NCBI RefSeq assembly: GCF_904849725.1
Contig: NC_058521.1
Span: forward strand, 558,888,176-558,952,175
Direction: 5' to 3'
Length of the DNA: 64,000 nt
Source: Hordeum vulgare subsp. vulgare
Taxonomy: Eukaryota > Streptophyta > Magnoliopsida > Poales > Poaceae
Positions 33,992 to 47,700 of the stretch are shown piece by piece (position 1 is the stretch's first letter; every line of letters begins with the position of its first letter). The notes under the pieces were generated by a model, which worked only from the letters and a program-made list of their open reading frames with translations, was not told where the DNA came from and did no database searches. The position numbers and the translations under genes were made by a program.

Positions 33992-34740
33992 ATGGATCCT
34001 CACCCACTTGCTAATCTCTTTAAGAGATCCAATTATGTTGAACCAATTGCTAGTGAGTTTTGTGCACTAGATTATCTTTATGAAGTTTTGCTTGAGATGC
34101 GTGAATCTGAAAATTGTGATGAAGAAATTTATGAAGTGATTCACGAGGGCTCCTTGAATGAAAAGCATGATTGCAATGGTTTCACTATAAATTCTATTAA
34201 TGCCAATCATGCTAAAAATGTGAAAAACCCTAAGCTTGGGGATGCTAGTTTTGCTATGTCCACTACTTGTTGCAATGATCATGATTGGGGTGATGATTTT
34301 TCTTACGATCTTGAAAATTTGTTTAAGCCTCATGATGAATATGATATTGATAATAATGTTTGCAATAATATTGAAAGTGGGTTTGGAGAAGCCATGACTT
34401 TAGTTGATGATAATCCCACTATTTTTGAAGAGCGTCAACTTTGCATGCATGTGGATCATGAAAGAATATCCTATGTGATAGTTATATTGTTGAATTTGAA
34501 TATGATCCCACATGTAATTATTATGAGAGAGGAAAATATTGTGGTAGAAACTTTCATGTTACTAAATTACCTCTCGTTATGTTGAGATTGATATTGTCTC
34601 TTTCTTCTTCCTTGCATATGGTAGTTATTGCTTGTCTTGATAATTTGTTTTCCTATAAAATGCCTATGCATACGAAGTATGTTAGACTTAGATATGTTTG
34701 TCACATGTTTCATGATGCTCTCTTCATGTCCGATTGCTAA
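33992..34740 (+). pseudogene. Conserved unknown ORF of the D/F element family (D copy, frameshifted)
   Basis: ATG at 33992 starts a frame (MDPHPLANLFKRSNYVEP) that is open to about 34460. There a one-base loss in an A run, compared with element F, shifts it to a stop at 34585. Allowing for that base, the original frame continues to TAA at 34738-34740, about 249 codons. Acidic residues dominate the middle (YDLENLFKPHDE), and Cys/His clusters lie in the second half. I do not recognise the protein. It has no gag zinc knuckle, protease, integrase or RT motif. Conservation between two diverged elements suggests past selection on the protein. Confidence 0.6.
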
Positions 34741-35413
34741 TTTTTATGTGAGCATAATTGAAATCGTTAAGCCTAGCTAAGGGCGTTAAACGATAGCGCT
34801 TGTTGGGAGGCAACCCAATGAATAAATTTATTTCTGCTTTTCACTTTCTGTTTTGTTGAGTCCACACCATCATGATTCTGTTATGATTGTGTTTTTATGT
34901 TTTAATTAGTGTTTGTGCCAAGTAGAACCTTTATGATTAGTTTTGGTGATAGTTGTTTAATCATGCTGAAAAAGACAGAAACTTTGTGCTCACGAAATTA
35001 TTTTTAATTCCTATACAGAAAGATCTTTTGAGTTGATTATTTTTGCTGCTGATTGATATGCAAATTACCCTAATTTTCATAATGTTTCAGAACTTTTGGG
35101 ATACCAGAGGTATACTAAATATACAGATTACTACAGACTGTTCTGTTTTTGACAGATTTTGTTGTTGTTGTGTTGATTACTTATTTTGATGAAACTATGG
35201 TTAGTATCGGGGGTATGAGCCATGGAGAAGTGCGAATACAGTAATATAACATCAATCTGAATAGAAATCAAGTTTACTACAGTACCTAAAAAGTTGGTAG
35301 TTTGTTTTCTTATGCTAATGATATAACGAGTTTCTGTTTAAGTTTTGTGTTGTGAAGTTTCCAAGTTTTGGGTGATGTTATTATGGACAATGGAATAAAG
35401 AGTGGAAAGAGCT

Positions 35414-35500
35414 TAAGCTTGCGGATTCCCAAGTCACCCCAATCCAAATCCAAGGACACAAAAAATCCTAAGCTTGGGGATGCCTTCCGGGGGCATCCCC
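35414..35500 (+). repeat. Hairpin region in element D
   Basis: Positions 35476-35500 form GGGGATGCC / GGCATCCCC around a short loop, preceded by TAAGCTT. An upstream TAAGCTTGCGGATTCCC (from 35414) looks like a decayed second copy. Element F has both copies at 1213-1291. Confidence 0.55.
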
Positions 35501-37500
35501 TCTTTCGTCTTCAATCCATCGGTAACGTTAGTTGGAGCTATATTTTTATTCACCACATGATATGTGTTTTGCTGGGAGCGTCTTGTATTATAGGAGTCTT
35601 TGCTTCTTGTTTTATCACAATCATCCTTGCTGCACACCTTTTTGAGAGGGACATGCACTCATCATGAATTTGTTAGAATACTCAATGAGCTTCACTTATA
35701 TCTTTTGAGCTAGGCAATTTAGCTCCCATGATCTTCACTTATATCTTTTGAGCTAGATAATTTTGCTCTAGTGCTTCATTGAAATATTTGTAGAGCACTG
35801 TGGTGTCATATTTTGTAGAAATAAAAACTCTCGATCTTCACTTATATCATTTTGAGAGAGCTCTCTCTAAGTAACTTGGTAATTGGCGTGTGCTATGAAA
35901 TTAGTCCTAAATATGATAGGCATCCAAAGAGGACATAATAAAAACTTTCATATTCAAGTTCATTGATTAGTAAGATAAGTTTGATTCCTCACAATTAGTT
36001 TTGGGATATGGATATGGTAATATTAGAGTTATGTTAGTAGAGTGTCGTGAATCTAGAAATACTTGTGTTGAGGTTAGTGATTCCCGTAGCATGCACGTAT
36101 GGTGAACCGCTATGTTAGGAAGTCGGAGCATAATTGATTTATTGATTGTCATCCTTTGTGTGGCGGTCGGGACGCGTGATGGTTAACACCTACCAACCCT
36201 TCCCCTAGGAGAGTATGCGTTTAGCACTTTGTTTCGATTACTAATAGAACTTTCGCAATAAGTATATGAGTTCTTCATGACTAATGTGAGTCCATGGTAT
36301 AGATGCACTCTCACCTCCCACCATTGCTAGCCTCTCTAGTGCCGCGCAACTTTCGCTGGTGCACAAACCCACCATATACCTTCCTCAAAACAGCCATCAT
36401 ACCTACCTATTATGGCATTTTCACAGCCATTCCGAGATATATTGCCATGCAACTTCCACCGTGCCATCTCATGACATGCCATCACTTTCATATTGCCATC
36501 GCATGATCATAAGATAGCTAGCTAGATGTTCCAACGTCATACGCTAAGCTAGATCGTTGCACATCCCGGTACACCGCCAGAGGCATTTCATATAGAGTCA
36601 TTATTGTTCTAAGTATCGAGTTGTAAGTAAATAAAAGTGTGATGATCATCATTATTAGAGCATTGTCCCATGTGAGGAAATAAAAGAAAAAGAAAAAAAG
36701 AGGCCAAAGAGCCCAAAAAAATGATGAGAGAAAAAGAGAGAAGGGACAATGCTACTATCTTTTTCCACACTTGTGCTTCAAATAGTACCATGTTCTTCAT
36801 GATAGAGAGTCTCTTATTTTGTCACTTTCATATACTAGTGGGAATTTTCATTATATAACTTGGCTTGTATATTCCAATGATGGGCTTCCTCAAAATTTCC
36901 CTAGGTCTTCGTGAGCAAGCAAGTTGGGTGCACACCCACTAGTTCTTTTGAGCTTTCATACACTTATAGCTCTAGTGCATCCGTTGCATGGCAATCCCTA
37001 CTCATTCACATTGATATCTATTGATGGGCATCTCCATAGCCCGTTGATACGCCGAGTCGATGTGACCATCTCCTCCTTTTTTGCCTCACAACCTTCACCA
37101 CACTCTATTCCACCTATAGTGTTATATCCATGGCTCACGCTCATGTATTGCGTGAGAGTTTAAAAAGTTGAGAAAGTAAGAGTGCAAAAACAATTACTTG
37201 GCCAATACCGGGGTTGTGCATGATTTAAATTCCTTGTGTGGGGATGATGGAGCATAGCCAGACTATATGATTTTGTAGGGATAACTTTCTTTGGCCTTGT
37301 TATTACAAAGTTCATGATTACTTCGCTAGTATGCTTGAAGTATTATTGTTTTCATGTCAATATTAAACTATTGTTTTGAATCTTATGGATCTGAACATTC
37401 ATGCCACAATAAAGAAGTTACAAAGAACAAATATGTTAGGTAGCATTCCACATCAAAAATTCGTTCTTTATCACTTCCTTACTTGAGGACGAGCAGGAGT

Positions 37501-37516
37501 TAAGCTTGGGGATGGT
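37501..37516 (+). other. Polypurine-tract region of element D
   Basis: TAAGCTTGGGGATGGT directly precedes the 3' LTR at 37517. The purine-rich GGGGATGG is in the place expected for plus-strand priming. The same TAAGCTTGGGGATG occurs at 34231-34244 and 35469-35482. Confidence 0.55.
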
Positions 37517-39071
37517 TGATACGTCCCCAACGTATCTATAATTTTTGATTGTTCCATGCTATTATATTATCAACTTGGGATGTCTTATATGCATTTATAT
37601 GCCATTTTATATCATTTTTGGGACTAACCTATTAACTCAGTGCCTAGTGCCAGTTTCTGTTTTTTCCGTGTTTTTAACCTTTTTCAGAAAAGAATATTAA
37701 ACGGAGTCCAAACGGAATAAAACCTGCGGGGTGATTTTTTCCATAACAGAAGATACGCAGAGGACTTGAGAACCAAGGCAGGAGGTCTCATGGGAGGTCA
37801 CTAGACCCCTAGGCGCCCCCTAGGGGGGGCGCGCCTAGCAAGCTCGTGGGCCCCCCCGTGGCTCCTCTTCCCTACCTCTTTCGCCTATAAATTCCAAAAA
37901 ATCCCGAAACCTCTAGAGAGAGCCATGAAAATACTTTTCCGCCGCCGCAAGCTTCTGTCTCTGCGAGATCCCATCTGGGGACCGTTCTGGTGCCCTGTCG
38001 GAGGGGGATTCGGACACGGAGGGCTTCTTCATCAACACCATTGTCTCTCCGATGATGCGTGAGTAGTTCACCACACACCTTCGGGTCCATAGCTAGTAGC
38101 TAGATGGCTTCTTCTCTCTCTTGGATCTTCAATACAAAGTTCTCCATGATCTTCATGGAGATCTATCCGATATAACTTTCTTTTGCGGTGTGTTTGTCGA
38201 GATCCGATGAATTATGGATTTATGATCAGATTATCTATGAATATTATTTGAGTCTCCTTTGATTTCTTATATGCATGATTTCGTATCCTTGTAATTCTCT
38301 TCGAGTTATGGGTTTCGTTTGGCTAACTTGATCTATAATTCTTGCAATGGGAGAAGTGCTTGGTTTTGGGTTCATACCGTGCGGTGTACTCACCTAGTGA
38401 CAGAAGGGGTAGCGAGGCACGCATCGTGTTGTTGCCATTAAGGGTAAAAAGATGGGGTTTATATCATATTGCATGAATTTATCCCTCTACATCATGTCAT
38501 ATTGCTTAAGGCGTTACTCCGTTTGCTATGAACTTAATACACTAGATGCATGCTGGATAGCGGTCGATGTGTGGAGTAATAATAGTAGATGCAGAAAGTA
38601 TCGGTCTACTTGTCTCGGACGTGATGCCTATATGTATGATCATTGCCTTAGATATCGTCATGACTTTGCGCGATTCTATCAATTGCTCGACAGTAATTCG
38701 TTCACCCACCGTAATACTTGCTATCATGAGAGAAGCCTCTAGTGAACACTATGGCCCCTAGGTCTATTTTACACATCATATATTCAGATCTACATACAAA
38801 AATACCAAAAATAACTTGCTGCACTTTTATTTCTTTTTACCTTTTATCACCTTCAGATCTCACCTTGCAAGTAATCGTGAAGGGATTGACAACCCCTTTA
38901 TCGCGTTGGGTGCAAGTTTGTTTGCTTTGTGCAGGTTCATTGGTGCCTCATCTTGATACTCCTAGTGGGTTGATACCTTGGTTCTCAAACTGAGGTAAAT
39001 ACTTATCTCTACTTTGCTGCATCACCCTTTCCTCTTCAAGGGAAAAACCAACGCAAGCTCAAGAAGTAGCA
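37517..39071 (+). repeat. 3' LTR of element D
   Basis: This full-length 1,555-bp LTR starts TGATACGTCCCCAACG and ends AAGAAGTAGCA. It matches the F LTR (2987-4493, reversed). The family's LTR promoter has not been located. Confidence 0.9.
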
Positions 39072-41759
39072 CATCGCTACGGGTGAGAAGGTCTCATCGT
39101 AGTCAACCCCTTGAACTTGCCGATAACCCTTAGTGACAAGTCGAGCCTTATAGATGGTTATATTACCATCCATGTCAGTCTTCTTCTTAAAAATCAATTT
39201 ATTTTCTATGGCTCGCTGATCATCGGGCAAGTCCACCAAAGTCCATACTTTGTTCTCATACATGGATTCTATCTCGGATTTCATGGCCTCAAGCCATTTG
39301 TTGGAATCCGGGCCCACCATCGCTTCTTCATAGTTCAAAGGTTCACTGTTGTCCAACAACATGATTTCCACGACAGGGTTGACGTACCACTCTGGTGTGG
39401 AACGTACCCTTGTCGACCTTCGATGTTCAATAGCAACTTGATCCGAAGTGTCATGATCATCATCATTAACTTCTTCTCTAGTCGGTTCAGGCGCCTCAGA
39501 AACATTTTCTTGCACTGTGCTACTCTCCGGTTCGAGAGGAGGTACAATTACCTCATCAAGTTCTATTTTCCTCCCACTTACTTCTTTCGAGAGAAACTCT
39601 TTCTCTAGAAAGGATCCGTTCTTGGCAATAAAGATCTTGACTCCGGATCTAAGATAGAAGGTGTACCCAATAGTTTCCTTAGGGTATCCTATGAAGACGC
39701 ATTGTTCCGCTTTGGGTTCGAGTTTCTCTGGTTGAAGTTTCTTCACATAAGCATCGCAGCCCCAAACTTTAAGAAACGACTTCTTAGGTTTCTTGTCAAA
39801 CCATAATTCATACAGTGTCGTCTCAACGGATTTAGACGGTGCCCTATTTAAAGTGAATGCGATAGTTTCCAATGCATATCCCCAAAATGATAGCGGTAAT
39901 TCGGTAGGAGACATCATAGATCGCACCATATCCAATAAAGTGCGATTACGACGTTCAGACACACCGTTAAGCTGCGGTGTGCCAGGCGGCGTGAGTTACG
40001 AAACAATTCCACATTTCCTTAGGTGCGTGCCAAACTCATGACTCAAATATTCTCCTCCACGATCAGATCGTAGAAACTTTATTTTCTTGTCACGTTGATT
40101 CTCCACTTCACTCTGAAATTCCTTGAACTTTTCAAAGGTTTCAGACTTGTGCTTCATTAAGTAGACATAACCATATCTACTTAAATCATCAGTGAGGGTG
40201 AGAACATAACGATAGCCACCGCGAGCTTCAACGCTCATTGGACCGCATACATTGGTATGTATTATTTCCAATAAGTTGGTTGCTCGCTCCAATGTTCCGG
40301 AGAACGGAGTCTTGGTCATCTTGCCCATGAGGCACGATTCACATGTGTCAAATGATTCGAAATCAAGTGACTCCAAAAGTCCATTTGTATGGAGTTTCTT
40401 CATGCGCTTTACGCCGATATGACCAAGGCGGCCGTGCCACAAGTATGTGGGATTATCGTTATCAACATTACATCTTTTGGTACTCACACTATGAATATGT
40501 GTAACATCACGATCGAGATTCATCAGGAATAAACCATTGACCAGTGGGGCATGACCATAAAACATACCACTCATATAAATAGAACAATCATTATTCTCAG
40601 ATTTAAATGAGTAGCCATCTTGCATCAAGCGAGATCCCGATACAATGTTCATGCTCAAAGATGGTACTAAATAACAATTATTAAGGTTTAAAACTAATCC
40701 TGAAGGTAGATGTAGAGGTAGCATGCCGACGGCGATCACATCGACCTTGGAACCATTCCCGACGCGCATCGTCACCTCGTCGTTAGCTAGCCTACGCTTG
40801 TTCTGCAGTTCCTGTTTAGAGTTGCAAATGTGAGCAATAGCACCGGTATCAAATACCCAGGAGCTACTACGAGCGCTGGTAAGGTACACATCAATAACAT
40901 GTATATCACATATACCTTTAACGTTGCCGGCCTTCTTGTCCGCTAAGTATTTGGGGCAGTTCCGCTTCCAGTGGCCTTTTCCCTTGCAATAGAAGCACTC
41001 AGTCTCAGGCTTGGGTCCATTCTTTTTCTTCTTCCCGGTATCTGGCTTACCGGGCGGGGCAACGGCTTTGCCGTCTTTCTTGAAGTTCTTCTTCCCCTTG
41101 CCTTTCTTGAAACTGGTGGTCTTATTCACCATCAACACTTGATGTTCTTTCTTGATTTCCACCTCCGCTGATTTCAGCATTGAATATAACTCCAAAATGG
41201 GCTCCTCCATCCCTTGCATGTTGTAGTTCATCACGAAGCCCTTATATCTTGGTGGAAGCGACTCGAGGATTCTGTCAATGACCACATCATCTGGAAGCTC
41301 AACTCCCAGCTGAGTCAAGCGGTTGTGCAACCTAGACATTCTGAGTATGTGCTCACTGACAGAACTGTTCTCCTCCATCTTACAGTCGAAGAACTTGTCA
41401 GAGACTTCATATCTCTCGACCCGGGCATGAGCTTGAAAAACTAGTTTCAGCTCCTCGAACATCTCATATGCCCCATGTTGCTCAAAACGCCTTTGGAGCC
41501 CCGGTTCTAAACTGTAAAGCATGCCGCACTGAACCATAGAGTGGTCATCACTCCGTGCCTGCCAGGCATTCCTAACGTCCTAGGATGACACGGGCGTGGG
41601 AGGGTTGCCTAGCGGTGCATCAAGGACATATGCCTTCTTGGAAGCCATGAGTATGAGCTTCAAGTTACGAGCCCAATCCGCATAATTTCTACCATCGTCT
41701 TTCAGCTTGGTTTTCTCTAGGAACGCGTTGAAGTTGAGTGGGACATTTGCGTTGGCCGT
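39072..41759 (-). pseudogene. Element C gag, protease, integrase and start of RT
   Basis: Reading leftward from 41759, the start codon has become ACG, and a TAG interrupts gag near 41580. From 41537 to 39996 the frame is open and encodes gag, a CCHC knuckle (CFYCKGKGHWKRNC), the protease DTG motif (VFDTGAIAH), an HHCC zinc site and integrase. A TAA then follows GIVS at 39993-39995. The frame reopens with the integrase ERRNRT segment and runs through the RT start until element D at 39071. Confidence 0.92.
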
Positions 41760-43026
41760 TGGATCTACAATATTTGTAAAGACAATTTTAGACTAAGTTC
41801 ATGATAATTAAGTTCATCTAATCAAATTACATAATGAACTCCCACTTAGATCGGCATGCCTCTAGTCATCCAAGTGTTAAATGATCCACATTGACTAGCT
41901 CGTGTCTGATCATCACGTGAGACAGAGTAGTCATCAGTGGTGAGCATCTCCATGCTAATCGTATCAACCATACGACTCATGTTTGACCTTTTGGTCTCCC
42001 GTATTCGAGGCCATGTCTGTACATGCTAGGCTCGTCGAGTCAACCTAAGTGTTTTGCGTGTGTAAACTGGCTTACACCCGTTGTATGCGAATGTTAGAAT
42101 CTATCACACCCGATCATCATGTGGTGCTTCAAGACAACGAACCTTCACAATGGTGCACACTTAGGGGAATACTTATCTCAAAATTTTAATGAGGGATCAT
42201 CTTATCTTTGCTACCGTTGTTCTAAGCAATAAGATGAAAAACATGATAAACATCACATGCAATCATATAGTGACATGATATGGCCAATATCATCTAGCTC
42301 CTTTGATCTCCATCTACGGGGCACCATGATCATCATCGTCACCGGCATGACACCATAATCTTCATCATCATGATCTCCATCATTGTGTATCCGTGAAGTC
42401 GTCACGCCAACTATTACTTCTACTACTATAGCTAACTGTTAGCGATAAAGTGAAGTAATCAACATGGCGTTGCATCTCATACATTAAATTAAGACAACAC
42501 CTATGGCTCCTGCCGGTTGTCATACTCATCGACATGCAAGTTGTGAATCCTATTACAAGAACATGATCAATCTCATACATCACATATGTAACGTCACATC
42601 CTTTTGGCCATATCACATCACATGGCATACCCTCAAAAACAAGTTAGAGCCCTCTAATTGTTGTTGCAAGTTTTACGTGGCTGGTTAGGGTTTCTAGCAA
42701 GAATGCTTCTTACGTACGTGACTGCCACAACGTTGATATACCAATTTTATTTACCCTTCATAAGGACCCTCTTCATCAAATCCGATCCGACTAAAGTGGG
42801 AGAGACAGACACCCGCTAGCCACCTTATGCAACTAGTGCATGTCAGTTGGTGGAACCAGTCTCACGTAAGCGTACGTGTAAAGTCGGTCCGGGCCGCTTC
42901 ATCCCACGATGCCGCCGAATCAAGATAAGACTAGTAACAACAAGCAAATTGACAAACCAGCGCCCACAACTTTTGTGTTCTACTCATGCATAGAATCTAC
43001 GCATAGAACCTTGGCTCGGATGCCAC
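41760..43026 (-). other. Leader of element C
   Basis: Untranslated leader homologous to those of A and B. The primer-binding site TGGCATCCGAGCCAAGG (minus strand) adjoins the LTR at 43026. No gene is supported. Confidence 0.8.
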
Positions 43027-44760
43027 TGCTGGGGATCGTAGTAATTTCACAAAAATTCCTATGCCATGCAAGGATCTATCTATGGAGAAACCAGAATGAG
43101 AGAGGTTGAAGAGCATCTTCATACCTTTGAAGATCGCTAAGCGGAAGCGTTACTAGAACGTGGTTGATGGAGTCGTCCTCGCAAAGATTCAGATCCCGGT
43201 GGATTCCGATCTATGCGCCGAACGTCGGCGCCTCCGCGTTCAACACACATGCAGCCCAATGAGGTCTCCAATGCCTTGATCCAGCAAGGATGGAGGATAG
43301 GTTGAGGGAGAGCTTCGGCATCACGACGGCATGGTGACGGTGCAGCTACGTGGTACTCCGGCAGAACTTCGCTAAGCACTACAGAGGACGAGGAGGAGGA
43401 GAAGTATGGCTGCGCCGTGGAGAGATCAATTGTGTGTCTCAAAAGGGCCAAAACCTCAAGTATATATAGGAGGAGGGAGAGGGAGGGCTTCCTTGGCCCC
43501 TCCTCCAAGGAGGAGGAGTTCGGCCGAACTAGGGAGGAGTCCACCTCCCACAAGGGAGGTGGATTCCTTCCTTTTAAATCCTTTTTGCCTTATCTCTTTA
43601 TCCCTAGCCGCATGGGCCTTTAGGGAAGGCCTTGGCCAGCCCAATAAGGGTTGTTCCACCTCCTATAACAGCCCATAAAGTCCTTTGGTCGTCACACCCT
43701 CCCGGGGGTCCTCCGGCACCCTCCCGGCATTCCCGATACACTACCGATGAGCGTGAAATCTTTGCGATGACCAAAATACAGCTTACTATATATCAATCAT
43801 TACCTCTGGACCATTCTGGAGCTCCTCGTGACGTTCGGGATCTCATCCGAGACTTTGAACAACCTTCGGTAACCACGTACACTAATTCCCTATAACCCTA
43901 GCGTCATCGAACCTTAAGTGTGTAGACCCTACGGGTTCGGGAGACATGCACACATGACCAAGACATCTCTCCGACCAATAACCAGCAGCGGGGTCTGAAT
44001 ATCCATGTTGGTTCCCACATGTTCCACGATGATCTCATCGGATGAACCACGATGTCAAAGATTCAATCAATCCCGTATGCAATTCCCTTTGTCTATCGGT
44101 ATGATACTTGCGCGGGATTCGATCATCGGTATCCCTATACCTTGTTCAATCTCGTTACCGGCAAGTATCTTTACTTGTTCCGTAACACATCATCCCGTGG
44201 CTAACTCCTTAGTCACACTGAGCTCAATATGATGATGGATTACCGAGTGGGCCCAGAGATACCTCTCCGTCACATGGAGTGACAAATCCGAGTCTCGATT
44301 CGTACAACCCAATAGACACTTTCGGAGATACCTGTAGTGCACATTTATAATCACCCAGTTATGTTGTAACGTTTGATACACAAAGCACTCCTATAGTATC
44401 AGGGAGTTGCACAATCTCATAGTCTAAGGAAATGATACTTGACATTAGAAAAGCTTTAGGAGACGAACAACACGATCTAGTGCGATGCTTAGGATTGGGT
44501 CTTATCCATCACATCATTCCCCAATGATGTGATCCCGTTATTAATGGCATCCAATGTCCATGATCAAGAAACCATGATCATCTGTTGATCAACGAGCTAG
44601 CCAACTAGAGGCTGACTAGGGACACATTGTGATCTATATATTCACACATGTATTACGGTTTCTAGTTAATACAACTATAGCATGAATAATAGACAATTAT
44701 CATGAACTGGAAATATAATAATAACAACTTTATTATTGCCTCTAGGGCATATTTCCAACA
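43027..44760 (-). repeat. 5' LTR of element C
   Basis: This 1,734-bp LTR reads TGCTGGGGATCG on the plus strand at 43027 and ends CATATTTCCAACA at 44760. It pairs with 28323-31888. A TATA-like CAAGTATATATAGG lies near 43455-43470. Confidence 0.93.
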
Positions 44761-44765
44761 GACCA

Positions 44766-47700
44766 CTTATTAGTTTAATGTGAAGTTTTGTATGGCTTAG
44801 AACCGGGACTTCAAAGACGCTTTGAACGTCATGGAGCATATGAGATGTTCCAGGAGTTGAAGTCTATCTTTGAGAAGAATGCCCGAATCGAGAGGTATGA
44901 GACCTCCAATAAGTTCTTTGCTTGCAAAATGGAGGAGAACGGGTTTGTCAGTGAACATGTGCTCAGAATGTGGGTACTCTAACCATCTGGCTGAGCTGGG
45001 AATTGCTCTCCCGCTGGAGGCTATGACTGGCAGAGTTCTTCAGTCACTGCCACCAAGCTACAAAGGCTTTGTGTTGAACTATAACATGCAGGGGATGAAT
45101 AAATCACACGCCGAGCTGTTTGCGATGCTGAAAGTCGCAGAGTCGGAAATCCAGAAGGAGCATCAAGTGTTGATGGTCAATAAGACTACTAGTTTCAAGA
45201 AAAAGGGAAAGGGGACGAAGGGTAACTCCAAGAAGAGTGGAAAAGCTGATGCCCCTCCGATGAAGAAACCCAAGCCTGGACCCAAGCCGGAAACTGAGTG
45301 CTACCATTGCAAGGGGACTGGTCACTCGAAGCGGAACTGCCCCAAGTATTTGGCCGATAAGAAGGCGGGCAACGCTAAAGAAGGTATATTTGATATACAT
45401 GTTATTGATGTGTACCTCACCAGCTCTCGTAGTAGTGCTTGGATATTTGATACCGGTTCAGTTGCTCACATTTGCAACTCGAAACAAGAATTGTGGAATA
45501 AACGAAGGCTGGCGAAGGATGAATTGACGATGCGCGTGGGAAGTGGTTCCAAGGTTGATGCGATCGCCGTCGGCAAAATCTCACTTCAATTACCATCGGT
45601 ATTAGTGATGAACTTCAATAATTGTTATTTAGTGTCTGCATTGAGCATGAACATTATATCTGAATCTTGTTTATTGCGAGACAGATACTCATTTAAGCCA
45701 AAGAATAATGGTTGTTCTATTTATATGAGTAATATCTTTTATGGTCATGCATCCAATGTGAGGGGTTTGTTCATATTGAATTTCGATAGTAATGACACTC
45801 GTGTCCATAACATTGAGACCAAAAGATGTAGAGTTCATAATGATAGCACCACATTCTTGTGGCACTGCCGCTTAGGTCATATTGGTGTAAAACGCATGAA
45901 GAAACTCCATGCTGATGGACTTTTAGAGTCACTTGATTTTGAATCACTTGACACATGCGAACCATGTCTCATGGGCAAGATGACTACGACTCCAGTCTCC
46001 GGAACAAAGGAGCGTGCAAATGACTTATTGGAGATCATACATATTGATGTGTGCAGACTGATGAGCATAGAGGCGCGCGGTGGATATCGTTATTTTATCA
46101 CCTTCATTGACGATTTGAGTAGGTATGGTTATATTTACTTGATGAAGCACAAGTCTGAAACGTTTGAAAAGTTCAAGCAATTTCAGAGTGAAGTTGAAAA
46201 TCATGGTAACAAGAAGATCAACTTCCTACGATCTGATCGAGGAGGTGATTATCTGAGTTACGAGTTTGGTTATCACTTAAGACAACGTGGAATTGTTTCA
46301 CACTTGACACCACCTGGAACACCACAACGCAATGGTGTGTTCGAACGTCGTAATCGTACTTTATTAGATATGGTGTGTTCTATGATGTCTCCTACCGATT
46401 TGTCGTTATCATTTTGGGGCTATGCATTATAGACAACTGCATTCACTTTAAATAGGGCACCATCAAAATCCGTTGAGACGACACCATATGAGCTGTGGTA
46501 TGGCAAGAAGCCAAAGTTGTCGTTTCTTAAAGTTTGGGAATGTGATGCTTATGTCAAAAAGCTTCAGCCTAAAAAGCTGGAACCCAAAGCGGAAAAGTGT
46601 GTCTTCATAGGTTATCCAAAAGAGATAGTTGGGTATACCTTTTATCTCAAATCCGAGGGCAAAGTGTTTGTCGCTAAGAATGGAGCTTTTCTTGAGAAAG
46701 AGATTCTCTCGTAAGAATTGAGTGGGAGGAAGATAGGACTTGATGAGGTTGTAGAACCTCTTCTTTAACAAGATGGTGGCGCAGGCCAGAAAGAAATTTC
46801 TATCGAGGCAACACGAGTTGAAGAGGAAGCTAATGATGATGATCATGAAGCTTCAGATCAAGTTGCTATCGAACCTTGCAGTTCGACAAGGGCACGTACT
46901 GCTCCTGAGTGATACGGGAATCCTGTCTTTTCAATCATGTTGTTAGACAACAATGAGCCTGCGAATTAAGGAGAAACAATGGTGGGCCTAGATTCCAACA
47001 GATGGTTAGAAGCCATGAAATCCGAGATAGGATCTATGTATGAAAACAAAGTATGGACTTTGGAAGTATTACCTGAAGGCCGAAAGGCTATTCAGAATAA
47101 ATGGATCTTTAAGAAGAAGTCGGACACGGATGGTAATGTGACCGTTTATAAAGCTCGACTTGTGGCAAAGGGTTTTTCACAAGTTCAAGGAGTTGACTAC
47201 GATGAGACATTCTCACCCGTACCGATGCTTAAGTCCATCCGAATCATGTTAGCAATAGCTGCATTTTTTGATTATGAAATCTGGCAGATGGATGTCAAAA
47301 CAACGTTCCTTAACGGGTTTCTTAAGGAAGAGTTGTATATTATGCAACCCGAAGGTTTTGTCGATCCATAGAATGCTAACAAAGTATGCAAACTCCATCG
47401 ATCCATTTATGCACTGGTGCAAGCATCTCAGAGTTGGAATCAACGTTTTGATGAGGTGATCAAAGCGTTCGGGTTTGTACAAGTTTTTGGAGAAGCTTGT
47501 ATTTACAAGAAAGTGAGTGGGAGCTCTATAGTGTTTCTAATATTATATGTGGATGACATATTGCTGATTGGAAACAATATAGAATATTTGGGGAGCACGA
47601 AGGATTACTTGAATAAAAGTTTTTCAATGAAGGACCTGGGAGAAGCTGCTTACATATTAGGCATAAAGATCTATAGAGATAGATCAAGGCGGTTAATAGG

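Larger units (their letters stand above)
33222..39071 (+). mobile_element. Gypsy-like non-autonomous element D, inserted in element C pol
   Basis: The 5,850-bp element has duplications cattg (33217-33221) and catcg (39072-39076), differing at one base. Joining the flanks restores the Copia reading frame around the RT start. The LTRs are 33222-33735 and 37517-39071. The internal region (3,781 bp) carries one unknown ORF and no polymerase. The PBS at 33747-33764 (TGGCACCGTTGCCGGGGA) is one base off the complement of the tRNA-Asp end. The family is shared with element F. Confidence 0.9.
28323..44760 (-). mobile_element. Copia element C, inserted in gag of element A
   Basis: Perfect gacca duplications lie at 28318-28322 and 44761-44765. 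The element reads right to left: 5' LTR 43027-44760, leader 41760-43026, gag-pol 41759 down to about 31932, and 3' LTR 28323-31888. Two later insertions lie inside it: solo LTR E in the 3' LTR and element D in the reverse transcriptase region. Many differences between its LTRs mark it as old, but it is necessarily younger than A. Confidence 0.95.

Noticed and set aside
33222..39071. Element D as an autonomous Gypsy element
   Set aside because: No protease, RT, RNase H or integrase motif was found in any frame of the 3.8-kb internal region.
39111..39608. 165-codon plus-strand ORF
   Set aside because: It is the antisense shadow of the Copia integrase/RT region of element C.
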